From contig NC_080423.1 in NCBI RefSeq assembly GCF_029873635.1, positions 100,316,991 through 100,380,990 on the forward strand: 64,000 bases of DNA. Direction: 5' to 3'. Within the stretch, counting starts at the first letter, position 1. The number at the start of each line of letters is the position of its first letter. Shown piece after piece: positions 13,601-23,968 of the stretch. This stretch comes from Malania oleifera (Eukaryota; Streptophyta; Magnoliopsida; Santalales; Ximeniaceae). The notes under the pieces were generated by a model, which was not told the origin of the DNA, did no database searches, and worked only from the letters and a program-made list of their open reading frames with translations. The translations under genes and the position numbers were made by a program.

Positions 13601-16600
13601 CCCCAGGAGAAACTAGGAGATGGACCCGAATGATGCCAAGAAGACCACTCTATCCCATAACGAACATGGGCTAGATAAGCGTCTCCTAAAAATTTTTGTG
13701 TTCCTCTTGAGCCAAGGAGTCCATATGATCACAAAATCTGTCCTGTTCCATAGAGCGCATTCCTTTCTTGTTTGAGCCAAAACCCGTGTATCTCACTAAC
13801 AAGAGATCTCTCACATTCCAAGGCACCACCCATGCATCTCCAAGATACAAAAAAGAGCATTCCAAAGGTATGATGCCACCTTACAATGAAGAAACAGGTG
13901 GGTGTCCATTTCGTTGGACTCACCACACATCAAGCACATGTTGGGGCTGAGATAGATGTAGGGCCTTCTTATTTTAAAATGTCACGTGTATTAAGTATAT
14001 CCCACAATGCAATCCAGATGAAGGTCCAAATCTTAAAGTAGCCTTCCAAATAATTTGGCTCCAAGGGAAAGGATTGGAGGAGAGAGGGTGCTTTGAGAAG
14101 AAGTGAAAAAAATTATATAGAGGAGAACAACTCTTGAGGAATCAACCTTTCAACTCTATCATCCTCCCTATTTGAAGGAATGAAACGGTCTAATACGGAA
14201 AGCACCAAGACAAATAACTTGGTTAAAAAAACTCAATTTTTACTTATTCAAAGAATCCATGCACAAGAGGGTTATTGTATGAAAAAATATAGCCTCCTAA
14301 GAGGCTTCTAACTTAGACACACTTTAGGTAACCTAGTTTTTAAAATTACTCAACCTTGTGATGTCATTGCAAAAGGATTTTCTAGATCACAAAAACTAAC
14401 GCATGCACCACATAGAAAGATACTTAGCCAGCCATTAGACATAATACTGTTTGTTGCCAAGTCACCTCAAACGAAGCTATTTGGGCATGTGTCACGGACG
14501 TGGAGTTCTTAATGAACAAAAGGAATCACCCTTGCCAAGATCCTCCTAAAATGTCAAGGAGTCATGCTCGTGTGGCAGCAAGACTACATCTATTCCAGCC
14601 CAATTTTACTCATCCTTATCTAAGGAAACACTCAAGTGTATAACCTAGTGGTCAAGTCTCACAGCTCAACAACCCTTAAACCAAATAAAGTCATCACCAA
14701 GGAGCCCGGACTCGAACTGTAAGGGAATTAACTCACATTCTAGCAGCACTGAGGGTAACTCTCATCCTCGCAGCACAACCGAGGTCTAGGATGACACCGT
14801 CCAACTATATAGCTAATGGCCAAGAAGGGCATACACCCAACCTCTAGGCTTAGAGCACCGTGCAATCTCATTCCCAAATGGATTGTCGGTGGGGCTTCCA
14901 ATCCCACACAAAAGCACCGGACACCTCTCGAGGATGTCAAAAGTCTGCCTCAGAGTACTCCTTAGGGTGCTCACTTAGTACCCATTAAGATACAAAGGGA
15001 GGTAGGCCACTCAATTAGTGTTCCACCATAAGTCATGTCTCCGAAGTATTCTCAGTCACATAAGAGTAACCACCAAGGATCTAATGATCATAAATCTCAA
15101 GTCCAAGAACACGACCATCAAAACTACTTGGACCAACCACCATGTCACAGTAACATACCGAAACCATCCTTGTGACAACCGCGTAGTCGCTTTTAGGTTA
15201 AGCAACCTTCCCTCGACGTCAATAATCATACGCCAAAACCACGCGTTAAAGTTGCAAAACTCTAAGACTTTAACACCATGCTCCAAAAGTTATTTTAAAG
15301 ATCTAGTCATTTATTAATAACATTTGCCACTCAGATACTTATGTATTACTCCAAATATAGGCTGCAAATTTGTGCCAACCAACAAAAGGAAAGCACAATG
15401 CACTGTTTCTATATCATGGTCTTAATTAGTGACCATGCCGTTTATGTGACACTATTACGTAACGATTTTTAGGGACTCCAATACCGTTACACCCTACTAA
15501 ATTGTTCAGAAGAAAAATCACACCCATAACTGCCGTTACAGACCGCTACCATCACTTAACAACCACTACGACCATTATGTAATTACTAAAGAACCATTAC
15601 GACAAAATAATATATATATATATATATATATATATTCTTTAGTTTTCTTCTCATTTTTATTTTTTCCCTTTTCATAATTTTTTCTCAATAAGCAATGTGG
15701 AGGGGATTTATAATGAGGATGATTAATAATTTTTTTTAAATATCCCTAAGATATGCATTAATTAATAATTCGATATGGACACTATTTTGTTAAAAAATAC
15801 TCATTTTGATGATAATTTCATTTTTCTTTCCTATAATTTTCAACTCCAAGCTTCTTTTCTTCCCTAGTTTTTACCTTGTTCAAAATGTTACTTGCTAGTA
15901 TTTATTTATTGAATGACAAATTTTATGATTATATATCATAGTGTTAAAGTGCGAGTTACGGTTACAAAATATAACTTGTTTTATTAATTAATTTATTAAG
16001 CATGTGATTAGTGATAAAGTGAAATATATATATTCAATTTTTTTGTCCATAGTGGTTTAAAACAAATGTAAAATTCATTCCCCTTACTAAACAACGTTCA
16101 TAAGTTGAACTAAAGGATCCAAATACAATAAACTCTTTTTAAGAAGAGTTCAGAGCATGAAACATGCAAATTTATTAATATACATAAGGTTGTGTGTGCA
16201 TGAAAAAAATTCACGACCATTACACTTGCTTCCCATTATGTAACATCTGCTACTCCTACATCCCGCTACACCTGTTACGTTAAGCTACCCGCTACTGCTA
16301 TTTAAAACCTTGTTCAATATTCATCACTAAGCAGTAAGCACTACATTAACCTTAAACATACATACACCCAACACAAGTGAAATTCATCTGTTGGAACTTA
16401 AATTCAACATATTATAAGAAGATAGGCAACTGATAAAATTCTTTGTGCTTGTCATCAATGAAATTGTTGGAGCAACAAATTCAAATGCATTATTATTGAC
16501 ATAAATCGACATTTTCAGAGATATGGTGGCAACAAATAGAAAGATATCAATTTATACCATTCTGCTGCCCATAAAATTTGTTCATATAAACAATCAACAT

Positions 16601-16732
16601 ATTATGTTTCAAACATTATTTGAGCAGGAACATTATAGGAGGGATCATATTGAAAAACAAACCTTGACTACCAAATGAAATTTGATACTAATAAACAATT
16701 GCAATAAATTACATGTGCACACACATGAGCAC

Positions 16733-16768
<36 letters not shown>

Positions 16769-19700
16769 ATGACCATATTGAGTGTCTTCAAGCCTCTCAT
16801 AATACTTGTTACCAAACTGATCAACACCCACCAGCCTTGCTCCTATATTGTGGATTTTGGTTTGCCTGCATCAGAAGTGTGAGTTGCTGGTGATAAGGGC
16901 TGAGGTTAGCATAGTAAAGCACTAAAGTTTTAATATAGGATATCAAAGATGCAAAACATTTTTTTTTTATAGAATAAGAAGCTTTATTGAAACTAGCAAG
17001 GAGAATCAGATACAAAAAAGGAGAACAAAAAGTCCTCAATCATGAAAAAATGAGAAAAGAAAATATCAGCATCAAACAGAAGCCAAATACTGCAGACAAA
17101 CCCACACTTCCCCAAGAACTCTAAATAAATCATTCCACAACCCCCATGCCAAAGGAGAGTGAAGAAACAAATGAGATGTATCCACAAAGCTACTCCCACA
17201 CTTGAGATGAGACACATATTTGGAGACAAAGATTTAGAAGGCCTCCAGGTTGTTGGTGTTAACTCTAGTAAGAGAAACCAGCCAAAGAAACACCTTCAAC
17301 TTACAAGGAACTTTAGCCTCCTATAACAACACAAGCCTTAAGTCCCACTAGGTGGGGTCAGCTACACGAATCCTTTTCCACCAATTTACACAATCAAGGG
17401 CAATTTCTTCAAACAACTTAAAAGCTATTAGATCCTCACTATTTCATTCCAAGTTATTTTAGCCCTACCCTTACCCCTTCTACTGGCACAATAGTAGCTA
17501 GTTCAATCCTCGCCAGTGCACTATTTGGCCTACGTTGCCGATGCCAAACCATCTAATCCATCCCTTTCTTATCTTATCTTCTACATGTGCTACACCCAAC
17601 CTACTACGAATATTTCCATTCCTTATTTTATCTTTTAACTTAAACAATCTTAGCATCCCATATACCCTAATAGAGAGGAAATGAAACATTAGAGTTAAAC
17701 TAGAGTTAAACTAGGAGAGAAAAGAAAGATTTACACATATAATCCCACAATGAATCCAAACTCCAAATTCTACCATCCAACTATTCTATCATTTAAATCC
17801 CTTCTGAAATGAAAATCACAAGAAAAAGAACGAAGCAAAGGAACAAGATAATCAGACCCCTCACCTCCTCATCCCCCACCGAAACATCTTCTCAAAAATT
17901 ACATCTGCCCAATGGAAACCTTGTTACAGGAATAAAAAAAAGGGTAACCTACCAAATGAACCTCCAAGGACTCTCTAAAAAAAAACCATGAAAAACTAAC
18001 AACAATACAATGTTAATGAATCAAAACTCTCAAACCAAATGCATAGTCAAAAAGACCGCTCTAAAGAAGCCATTCGCAGAACACTAAATTAAGGTGAGAA
18101 AGCCATTCAAACCACTTTACTCCACACCAAATAGGAGCACCAATACTTTTAATATTAAACTCCAACTAGATGCACCAAATAATTGCAAAAACCAAACACC
18201 TCCAAAAAAAACTTTCCTCTCCTTTTTCTTCCCAAAGCCCATAAAATGAAGAAAACATAGTCCTATGAGAAACCTCAAATCCAATGCTCTCAAAAACAAC
18301 AAAGGGATTACTCCATGTACTCCATGCAATGGGATAATGTATACACAAATTAGAACAAGTGACTTATGCTCTAAAACAAATCCATAGTAAAGATTTTATT
18401 ACAAATTGGTAGTCCACATGAAAGCCTTTGCTTGAGAGAGAATCTTAGGGCCTATTTAGTTGTGGAAAACGTTTTTAGTTTTCCAAAGAAATACAAAAAT
18501 TTTAGCTTATTTTTTAATTTTTCAAGATTCATATTAAACGCACAAAACAATTTTCATTTTTTATTTGTAGATTTCAAAATGATTGCTAAAAAAGACAACT
18601 TGTTCTCCAATTTCCCAAATTTTATATAAAGTAATATTTGGAATCATTGACTTTGGGGCTTGAATTTGGATTTTTATGGATTTAGAAGAAACTCTATAGA
18701 TTACCCATACCAATTGAAGTCCTAGATCCTAATTCCTTGCTCCCATGCACACAGTAAGAGTTATAAATCTAGAAAAACAATGAAAAGTTGTTTTCTAACT
18801 TTTTATATAAATTTGGAAAATCATAAAATAAGGTGGCATTTTTGTAATTATTTAAAAAATTACAAATGGAAAATAAAACTATTTTCACAAACAAATAGTG
18901 CTAAAATTGTTTATTATTATTCATTTATTTCATACAAATGTTGTCAAAATGAAAAATTTACCTATAAACTAAAATGAAAAATGAAAAATGAAAAGTGTTT
19001 TCCACAAGTAAATGAGTCCTTAGTTTTCCAAAGAAAAGAGCGCAATAGAAAAGGAAAAGCATTAGTAACATGAGTCAACAAAATGAAGATTGGCACGAGT
19101 TCCAAGAAGCATTCAAAGCCCAACTCCTTTTATTCCACTACAAAAAACCGAGAAAAGAACTCAGCAATTCAAGAAAATAATTAGATAATCCAACTCCCTC
19201 TAATTTATATTTCTCACAAAATGAAAATTCCATGATTCCACACTCCCCAAAATTGAAAAGAAGTCAGAGATTGGACCATAGTGAAGACTAGATATTAGAC
19301 AAATGAGAAGGATGAGAACAATCTCAAATTAAAGGAGTGCCCCAACCCAATGATCCTAAAAGCAAACTCTCTCCTCATTTCCAAATTTGTAACATGCATG
19401 AGGAAAAAAGAGACAAGATATCAGCAAAACAAACGTCCAAGGATTTGCATAAGTAACATTAGCTTAAACTTGAGCATCCACCCATGATGTTGAAGCGCAC
19501 CACGAATTACTTTGTGCCAAAGGGAATTAGGTTCTAAGGTGCCATTGGTTCACACAAGCAAAAATATCCTCATGAATGATATTCCAAGAATCTCAGTCCT
19601 TGGAATGGCTAGTCTCATGGAAATGTTTTTTGGTTGGTTTGCATTGTAAGATTTCCAAGAATACATGATGCCCATGTCAGCGAGTGCTTCAGCATGGGAA

Positions 19701-22700
19701 TCACAGCAGCATTTCAAAAAGATTGCCAGTATACCTTTGACCTGTATCTGAAAAATATAAGAAGCATAATCATATTTTCAATACATAAATCTACTAAGAA
19801 TATATTCCATACTAAATCTATGTCCTAAAAATCTCAACTATTGTAAATAAAAAAAAAATTCAACACATAAAATTCGGATAATAAAAATAATGAAGGCAAT
19901 AAGCTTCGAAAAAATTTCAACACATTCTGTTATATTACTATGACATAATTGTAATATTACTTTTTATTGATTTCTATTATAATTACTACAATTTGTTATT
20001 AAATATAATAATAGCATGTAATACAACTCTCATGGACTTAAATTTTCATGAAATTTTCGAAATTTCAGCTCTTCAACACCCCTGATATCGAAATCACAGT
20101 CAATTTTTGTCATATACAATTTCCATTGAAATTTCAAAGAATCATCCAAACTCATTGGAATCTCAAAATTTTAGCGAAATTTGTCAAATTTTAACTATAG
20201 AATGAAATTTCCTTGGAATTCAAATGTAAATTTAGACTCAAGAGCGAAATTTTTCTCAAATTTATCTTATTTTATCGAAATAAAAGATTATTACAAGGGC
20301 TTTCAAAATTATATGATATATTAAGCTTACAACAACATTTTATTTAACCATTCATGTCTAAATTATCTTTCTTTGTATAATAAATAATATTTAATTGATT
20401 TATGAATTTAACTTATACCAATCGAAATGTTTAATGCATATATTATACAACAAATATGTTTAATAGGCATATTATATTACAATTATTGCACCTCATACAC
20501 AACATATATGCATTTAATTTATAATCTATTGGTCCTAAAACTTACATTATTATGTCTATTAACCATTTCTAAAGTTTCATAAAAGAATTTTATGTTTTAC
20601 TACTAATTTTACCATTTTATTCAAATTGAAATAGAAATTTTCATACTTTTGGAGCTTCAAAATTTTAGTCAAAATCAAAATTTAAGACCATGACTACTCT
20701 CTATTATCTAGTTTTAATCACAATTTAGTATCCAAAAATAGGATACCTGCAAGAACAGGATCCGCATGAAACTTAACCAAGAGGAAGCATAGGTGGGAAT
20801 CCTTTGTGCACATGAATGTCAAAAAAATATGAACCAAAGAGCTCCTAAAGAAAACACCCTTTACTATTTTTTCCACCAAGGAAATGTTTTTGGACACCAA
20901 ATTTCTCAAACCTAAATCTCCTTCTCTTAAACCTACGACCATCCCAACCCACAAGATAGTCTCTACTCCTATTCCCCCCAACCTTGACCATAGAAAGTCC
21001 CTTATCTACCTCTACAACTTCCAACCCACCCTTGAAAAAACCCCAAAGAAGGGGTATAAATGCAATGAGAACAAAAAAATTTAAAAAAAAAAAAAAAATG
21101 AGCTTGAATAAGAGTAGTCCAACCATGCAACGTTAAAAAAGCCCCTCCACCCATCCAATCTCCTAGACACTTCCATGCATGCCTATCAGATTACCTATTA
21201 AAGGAACATTAATGTGAGTAATAGGCAAACGTCAGACATCACCCCCTATCACTACTCCACATGTTATATGTTTCTTCAAATTCAATAAATACCATAGAGG
21301 TTTTTTTTTTTTTCTCTTCGTCGCTATACAGGTATTTGGGAACCATGATAGCTGATTATTACTTTATAACTATTTTTACATAATAATTTGCAATTAATTA
21401 TGTTATAATTGATTCAAACAACAACAACCAAGCCTTAAATTTCATTAGGCGGAGTCCACTACATGAATCCTTTCCGCCAACCTACGCGATCTGGGCAGTA
21501 GCCTCTAACAATTTTTTTGAGAGCTTAAATCTTTATTCACCATCTAATTCCAAATTATTTTAGGTTTACTCTACCCTTTCTACTGCCACTAACAATAAGT
21601 AGTTGACCTCACTATTACATTATATGGCCTATATTGCGCGAGCCCTACTCAGCCGCCCTTCCTTTATCCTACCTTGTACAGGTGCTATGCCTAACTTACT
21701 ATTCATTCATTAAATTATATTTTAGCACCATACCACACATCCACCCTAACATTCTCATTTCAGTGACTTTTACTTTTTGGATATGTTGTTTCTAAGTTGG
21801 CCAACAGTATGATCCGTGTATTACAGTTGGTCCTTTACCAATCCTTTAAAAGTTTCCCCCTAATTTTAAAAATATCCTACAATCATATAGAATGCCCAAA
21901 GCATTCCTCCATTTTACCTTACCTACTTTAACTCTTATGTATTGCATCTTCTTTAATTTCCACTTTAACTTGCGTAATAGACCCACACATTGAAATCTAC
22001 TAGTGCTATTAATTTCCTTATCATCAAATTTAGTCTTCTCTCTAATACCACAACTAAAACTACATTTCAAATATTTTACCTTATTTCTACATATCTTCAG
22101 CTTGCATCAAAGTGATTCAAGCTCCCATGGTCAACTAACATCCCTCCAACCATCCAATCTCCTAAGGACCTTCTCTATGACTAGATCCCAAAAAGAAATA
22201 GTTGCATGATTATGACCTACAGAGGCCAATCTAGAATGCTAAACCCTGCCACCCACGCATAATGGGAAAGGATCAACATTAGTGCTTGCAATCCCAATAG
22301 TGGTCAAATAAACCCTCCATCCTAAAACCTTCTAACAAATTTGGAAAATAGTTAACAATAGAGAAGCTATCCAAATCCTCATGCAACAAAAGAAGGGTAT
22401 GGTCCGCAAATTGTAAATAAGAAATATGCACATAATCCAAGCTCATCTAATCACAACACAAGTTTTCTACAAGATTTTGCTAGGGCTCTTTCACACCCGC
22501 ACATTCACACAGACACAGGCAATAGCAGGTCTCAACCATTCTTGAAGATAAGCAAAAATCCAGAACAATCAGTTACTGCAATCCAATAAGGAAATATTAA
22601 TATGCACTTCAAAATCCAGTAATACTCTTAACTAGCAAAAAGTTGTCAGAGCACAACTGAAGCGATCCCACTTACAAAAGATTTCCATCCAACAGGCATT

Positions 22701-23141
22701 TCCTGCAATATCCAAAAACAAAATTAAAATAAGCAGTCAACATAATTAAAATTTTTCAAAGAAAAAGTTCCCGATAAAATGCAGGAAAATAAAAGAAAGC
22801 AAAATAAAAAATAAATTAAATAAATGACAAGCTTGACATTTTCATTTTGTTCTTTTTCTGGCATTCCCTTTTAACGGAAAATAAAACAAAAACTGAGATC
22901 TTTCAAAGTAAGAACGTGAGATTCATAGTTCCAATTATAATATTTTTCGTTTTTCTTTATGGCATGCTTTCTATTACTTTCTCTGTGCTTCCTCGGGAGC
23001 CAATGAATGAAAAAGAGAGGGAAGAAGGGAGGGAGAGAGAGAGAGTACGGACAAGTAGCCTTCTTCCCTGAGCTCCTTGATGAAGTTCCCGATGCCCCTC
23101 TCTCTGATCGTCTTCAGCGCGTTCTTCACCACAGACGCCAT
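7491..23141 (-). CDS. NDUFA12: NADH dehydrogenase (ubiquinone) 1 alpha subcomplex subunit 12, mitochondrial complex I
   Basis: This is an accessory subunit of the matrix arm of respiratory complex I (B17.2 family). Joining exons 23053-23141, 22676-22702, 16774-16865, 7732-7841 and 7491-7646 gives 474 bases, or 157 residues plus TAA; from memory the Arabidopsis protein is about 159 residues. All phases agree. Family landmarks in order are [95 protein letters not shown] and [13 protein letters not shown]. No N-terminal presequence is evident, as usual for this family. Introns are 350, 5,810, 8,932 and 85 bases; the two large ones are full of transposons. Exon 2 is only 27 bases. Intron 4 has a GC donor. 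The substitution of E for the usual G in LEDTQYG is minor. The gene appears intact and functional. Confidence 0.95.
7732..7841 (-). CDS. NDUFA12: NDUFA12 exon 4
   Basis: 110 bases after a TTTTTGCAG acceptor. It encodes the strongly conserved RHRWVEY and [16 protein letters not shown] segments. The 3' splice-donor sequence reads GAG|GCAAGT, a GC-type donor. Confidence 0.93.
9340..11480. mobile_element. Probable transposon-derived sequence, family not resolved
   Basis: A T-run near 9346 is followed by AAGAGAGGAAGAGAAGGGTA and GAGGTCCTC, resembling the 3' tail of the L1 copies read on the minus strand. The interior has broken frames with no recognised domain. It could be an L1 5' half. Confidence 0.3.
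11690..12780 (+). mobile_element. L1-type LINE, 3' part of the reverse-transcriptase ORF
   Basis: Broken translation contains the L1 segment [17 protein letters not shown], parallel to [17 protein letters not shown] in the L1 at 43160. Frames are disrupted throughout. The 3' end (12617-12780) contains a roughly 100-bp tandem duplication beginning TGCCCTTCAA. Confidence 0.7.
13433..14330 (-). mobile_element. L1-type LINE, 3' part
   Basis: Begins on the plus strand with a T-run at 13434-13450, which is the poly(A) tail of a minus-strand insertion. Reading leftward, 13729-13926 encodes part of the zinc-binding RT-associated region ([16 protein letters not shown]), with frameshifts. Confidence 0.6.
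15415..16312. mobile_element. hAT-like non-autonomous element (898 bp)
   Basis: Ends are CATGGTCTTAATTAG on the left and CAAGGTTTTAAATAG for the reverse complement of the right end. The flanks TTCTATAT (15407-15414) and TTCAATAT (16313-16320) form a 7-of-8 target duplication. Subterminal CCGTTAC / CCGCTAC motifs repeat near both ends. A (TA)n run lies at about 15609-15635. No transposase was seen. Confidence 0.72.
16733..16769. repeat. Compound microsatellite (GT)n(GA)n beside the NDUFA12 exon 3 donor
   Basis: On the coding strand, (CT)n then (CA)n begins a few bases after the donor of intron 3. Confidence 0.9.
16774..16865 (-). CDS. NDUFA12: NDUFA12 exon 3
   Basis: 92 bases after a GATGCAG acceptor, encoding QTKIHNIG through TQY and the first base of a glycine codon. 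The donor GTCATT is followed almost at once by a (CT)n(CA)n microsatellite. Confidence 0.92.
16958..17325 (-). mobile_element. L1-type LINE 3' fragment
   Basis: T-run at about 16960-16968, the poly(A) end of a minus-strand copy. The translation contains [20 protein letters not shown], the start of the zinc-binding RT-associated region, followed by a WHGGCGMI segment. It abuts an RTE insertion. Confidence 0.7.
17330..17690 (-). mobile_element. RTE-clade LINE, 5'-truncated
   Basis: The 3' end carries the family tail CAAGCCTTAAGTCCCACTAG after AACAACA. Minus-strand translation [17 protein letters not shown] is the conserved RTE C-terminus. Confidence 0.75.
17700..18440 (-). mobile_element. L1-type LINE fragment
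   Basis: Minus-strand translation includes [14 protein letters not shown], matching the C-terminal LIWxxWxERN region of plant L1 proteins. Frames are broken. Its relation to the fragment at 16958 is unclear. L1-like degraded sequence may continue to about 19600, beyond the MITE. Confidence 0.45.
18448..19019. mobile_element. Harbinger-like MITE (572 bp)
   Basis: Terminal inverted repeats are GGGCCTATTTAGTTGTGGAA on the left and GGACTCATTTACTTGTGGAA for the reverse complement of the right end. The element is flanked by TTA at 18445-18447 and 19020-19022, the target length and sequence expected of PIF/Harbinger. It has no coding capacity. Confidence 0.75.
20031..20692. mobile_element. hAT-like non-autonomous element (662 bp)
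   Basis: Ends are CATGGACTTAAATTTT and, reverse-complemented, CATGGTCTTAAATTTT. The flanks ACAACTCT (20023-20030) and ACTACTCT (20693-20700) form a 7-of-8 duplication. The interior is collinear with 44256-44939. Confidence 0.75.
20700..21180 (-). mobile_element. L1-type LINE fragment
   Basis: Broken minus-strand translation (for example [20 protein letters not shown]) looks like LINE polyprotein. It may belong with the RT fragment at 22190-22490, split by the RTE insertion. The assignment is weak. Confidence 0.35.
21415..22140 (-). mobile_element. RTE-clade LINE, 5'-truncated
   Basis: The 3' end is CAACAACAACCAAGCCTTAA, followed by the usual RTE terminal sequence. 21846-22070 on the minus strand keeps the pattern [18 protein letters not shown], near the C-terminal part of the reverse transcriptase. 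Confidence 0.75.
22190..22490 (-). mobile_element. L1-type LINE reverse-transcriptase fragment
   Basis: Minus-strand translation [18 protein letters not shown] contains the RT catalytic box with FADD changed to FADH. It is inactive and ends close to NDUFA12 exon 2. Confidence 0.6.
22676..22702 (-). CDS. NDUFA12: NDUFA12 exon 2 (27-base exon)
   Basis: A 27-base exon between ATTGCAG and GTAAGT. It completes the leucine codon of exon 1, encodes KCLLDGNL, and donates TT to the next leucine codon. Confidence 0.88.
23053..23141 (-). CDS. NDUFA12: NDUFA12 exon 1
   Basis: ATG at 23141-23139; 29 codons plus TT. The donor GTCCGT is weak, but joining TT to exon 2 restores the conserved GYLKC sequence. 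Confidence 0.9.
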
Positions 23142-23215
23142 CTCTATCTCTCCCTCTGCCTGAAAGAGGTCTCCGCACGTGAAACACTACTTCAGACTAA
23201 TTATAAAAAAGGTTG
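23142..23215 (-). promoter_or_regulatory. Probable NDUFA12 core promoter
   Basis: Immediately upstream of the ATG on the minus strand are a G-box core CACGTG at 23176-23181 and a TATAA at about 23201-23205. Copia LTR sequence begins just beyond. The transcription start is not determined. Confidence 0.4.
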
Positions 23216-23219
23216 ATTA

Positions 23220-23566
23220 AAATAATATTAATCTGGATATAAAATATGCAGAAAATATAATAGACACAAGATAAAAATTTTAGGTGATTGATGAATAAAT
23301 AGGATAAAAAATTTCACTAATAACACCATTTGGAATCAATCATATATCTCTCTTCTCATTAGCTCTCCTACAAAATATAACCCTTTTATTTATCTCTCCT
23401 CTACTCTTATCTTTACTATATATCTACTTCCTTCAAACATGCAATCTGTCTTCAAAATGAAAGGGAGAGGGTACCCTTTTATAAGGCAATAAGGATTAGA
23501 AGGAATTTATGATGGTGGAAAAATGAAGGGGTGGAAGATGGGGTGACATTCATGTTTTTCATAACA
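23220..23566 (-). mobile_element. 3' LTR of a Ty1/copia element, directly upstream of NDUFA12
   Basis: The LTR starts (minus strand) TGTTATGAAA at 23566, right after a purine tract CAAGGGGAAG (23567-23576). A TATAAAAG box lies at 23476-23483 on the minus strand. The far end is unresolved, somewhere between about 23170 and 23300. Confidence 0.55.
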
Positions 23567-23675
23567 CTTCCCCTTGAATGTTACCTATATATTAACTCAT
23601 TCTATTAAGATCTTTAAGATGTCTTATTTCGATGAGACGAACCAATTTCTTAAATGTTGTAATAGGCAAAGTTTT

Positions 23676-23923
23676 TGTAAAGACCCGGAAAATATAAAGG
23701 GAATTCTGCAGATTTCGTCGACGAAGGCAGTAGACTTTTCGTCGACGAAATTCAGAGGTTCGTCGACGAAGAGAAACCGAAAGGTCTGGAAAAGTTTAAA
23801 TATCAGACTTCATTGACGAGGTTGCCGACATCCGCAACGAAATCCTTGACTTTTCGTCGACCAAAACCGGGCAGGTCAAAGGCTTAAAGAAGGGGATATT
23901 TGTTTCTTCTTCACTAAGTCAGT

Positions 23924-23968
<45 letters not shown>

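Larger units (their letters stand above)
7842..16773 (-). other. NDUFA12 intron 3 (8.9 kb), repeat-filled
   Basis: About 7842-9340 shows no recognised repeat or gene. About 9340-11480 is probably transposon-derived, but its family is not clear. 11690-12780 is a plus-strand L1 3' part, 13433-14330 a minus-strand L1 3' part, and 15415-16312 a hAT-like element. I see nothing definite in 14330-15400 or 16313-16730. Confidence 0.6.
16866..22675 (-). other. NDUFA12 intron 2 (5.8 kb), repeat-filled
   Basis: Contains L1 fragments (16958-17325, 17700-18440, 20700-21180, 22190-22490), two 5'-truncated RTE LINEs (17330-17690, 21415-22140), a TTA-flanked MITE (18448-19019) and a hAT-like element (20031-20692). 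No other gene was seen. Confidence 0.6.

Noticed and set aside
14700-14730. tRNA-like B-box (minus-strand AGTTCGAGTCC)
   Set aside because: The only A-box-like sequence lies on the wrong side and strand, and no cloverleaf could be drawn; no tRNA or SINE is claimed.
21140-22180. Similar 25-bp segments (CCATCCAATCTCCTA) on both sides of an RTE copy
   Set aside because: They do not abut the RTE ends, so they cannot be its target duplication; perhaps repeated L1 sequence.
22957-23187. 76-codon minus-strand frame over NDUFA12 exon 1
   Set aside because: It is an alternative frame of the real exon, which is read from the ATG at 23141.
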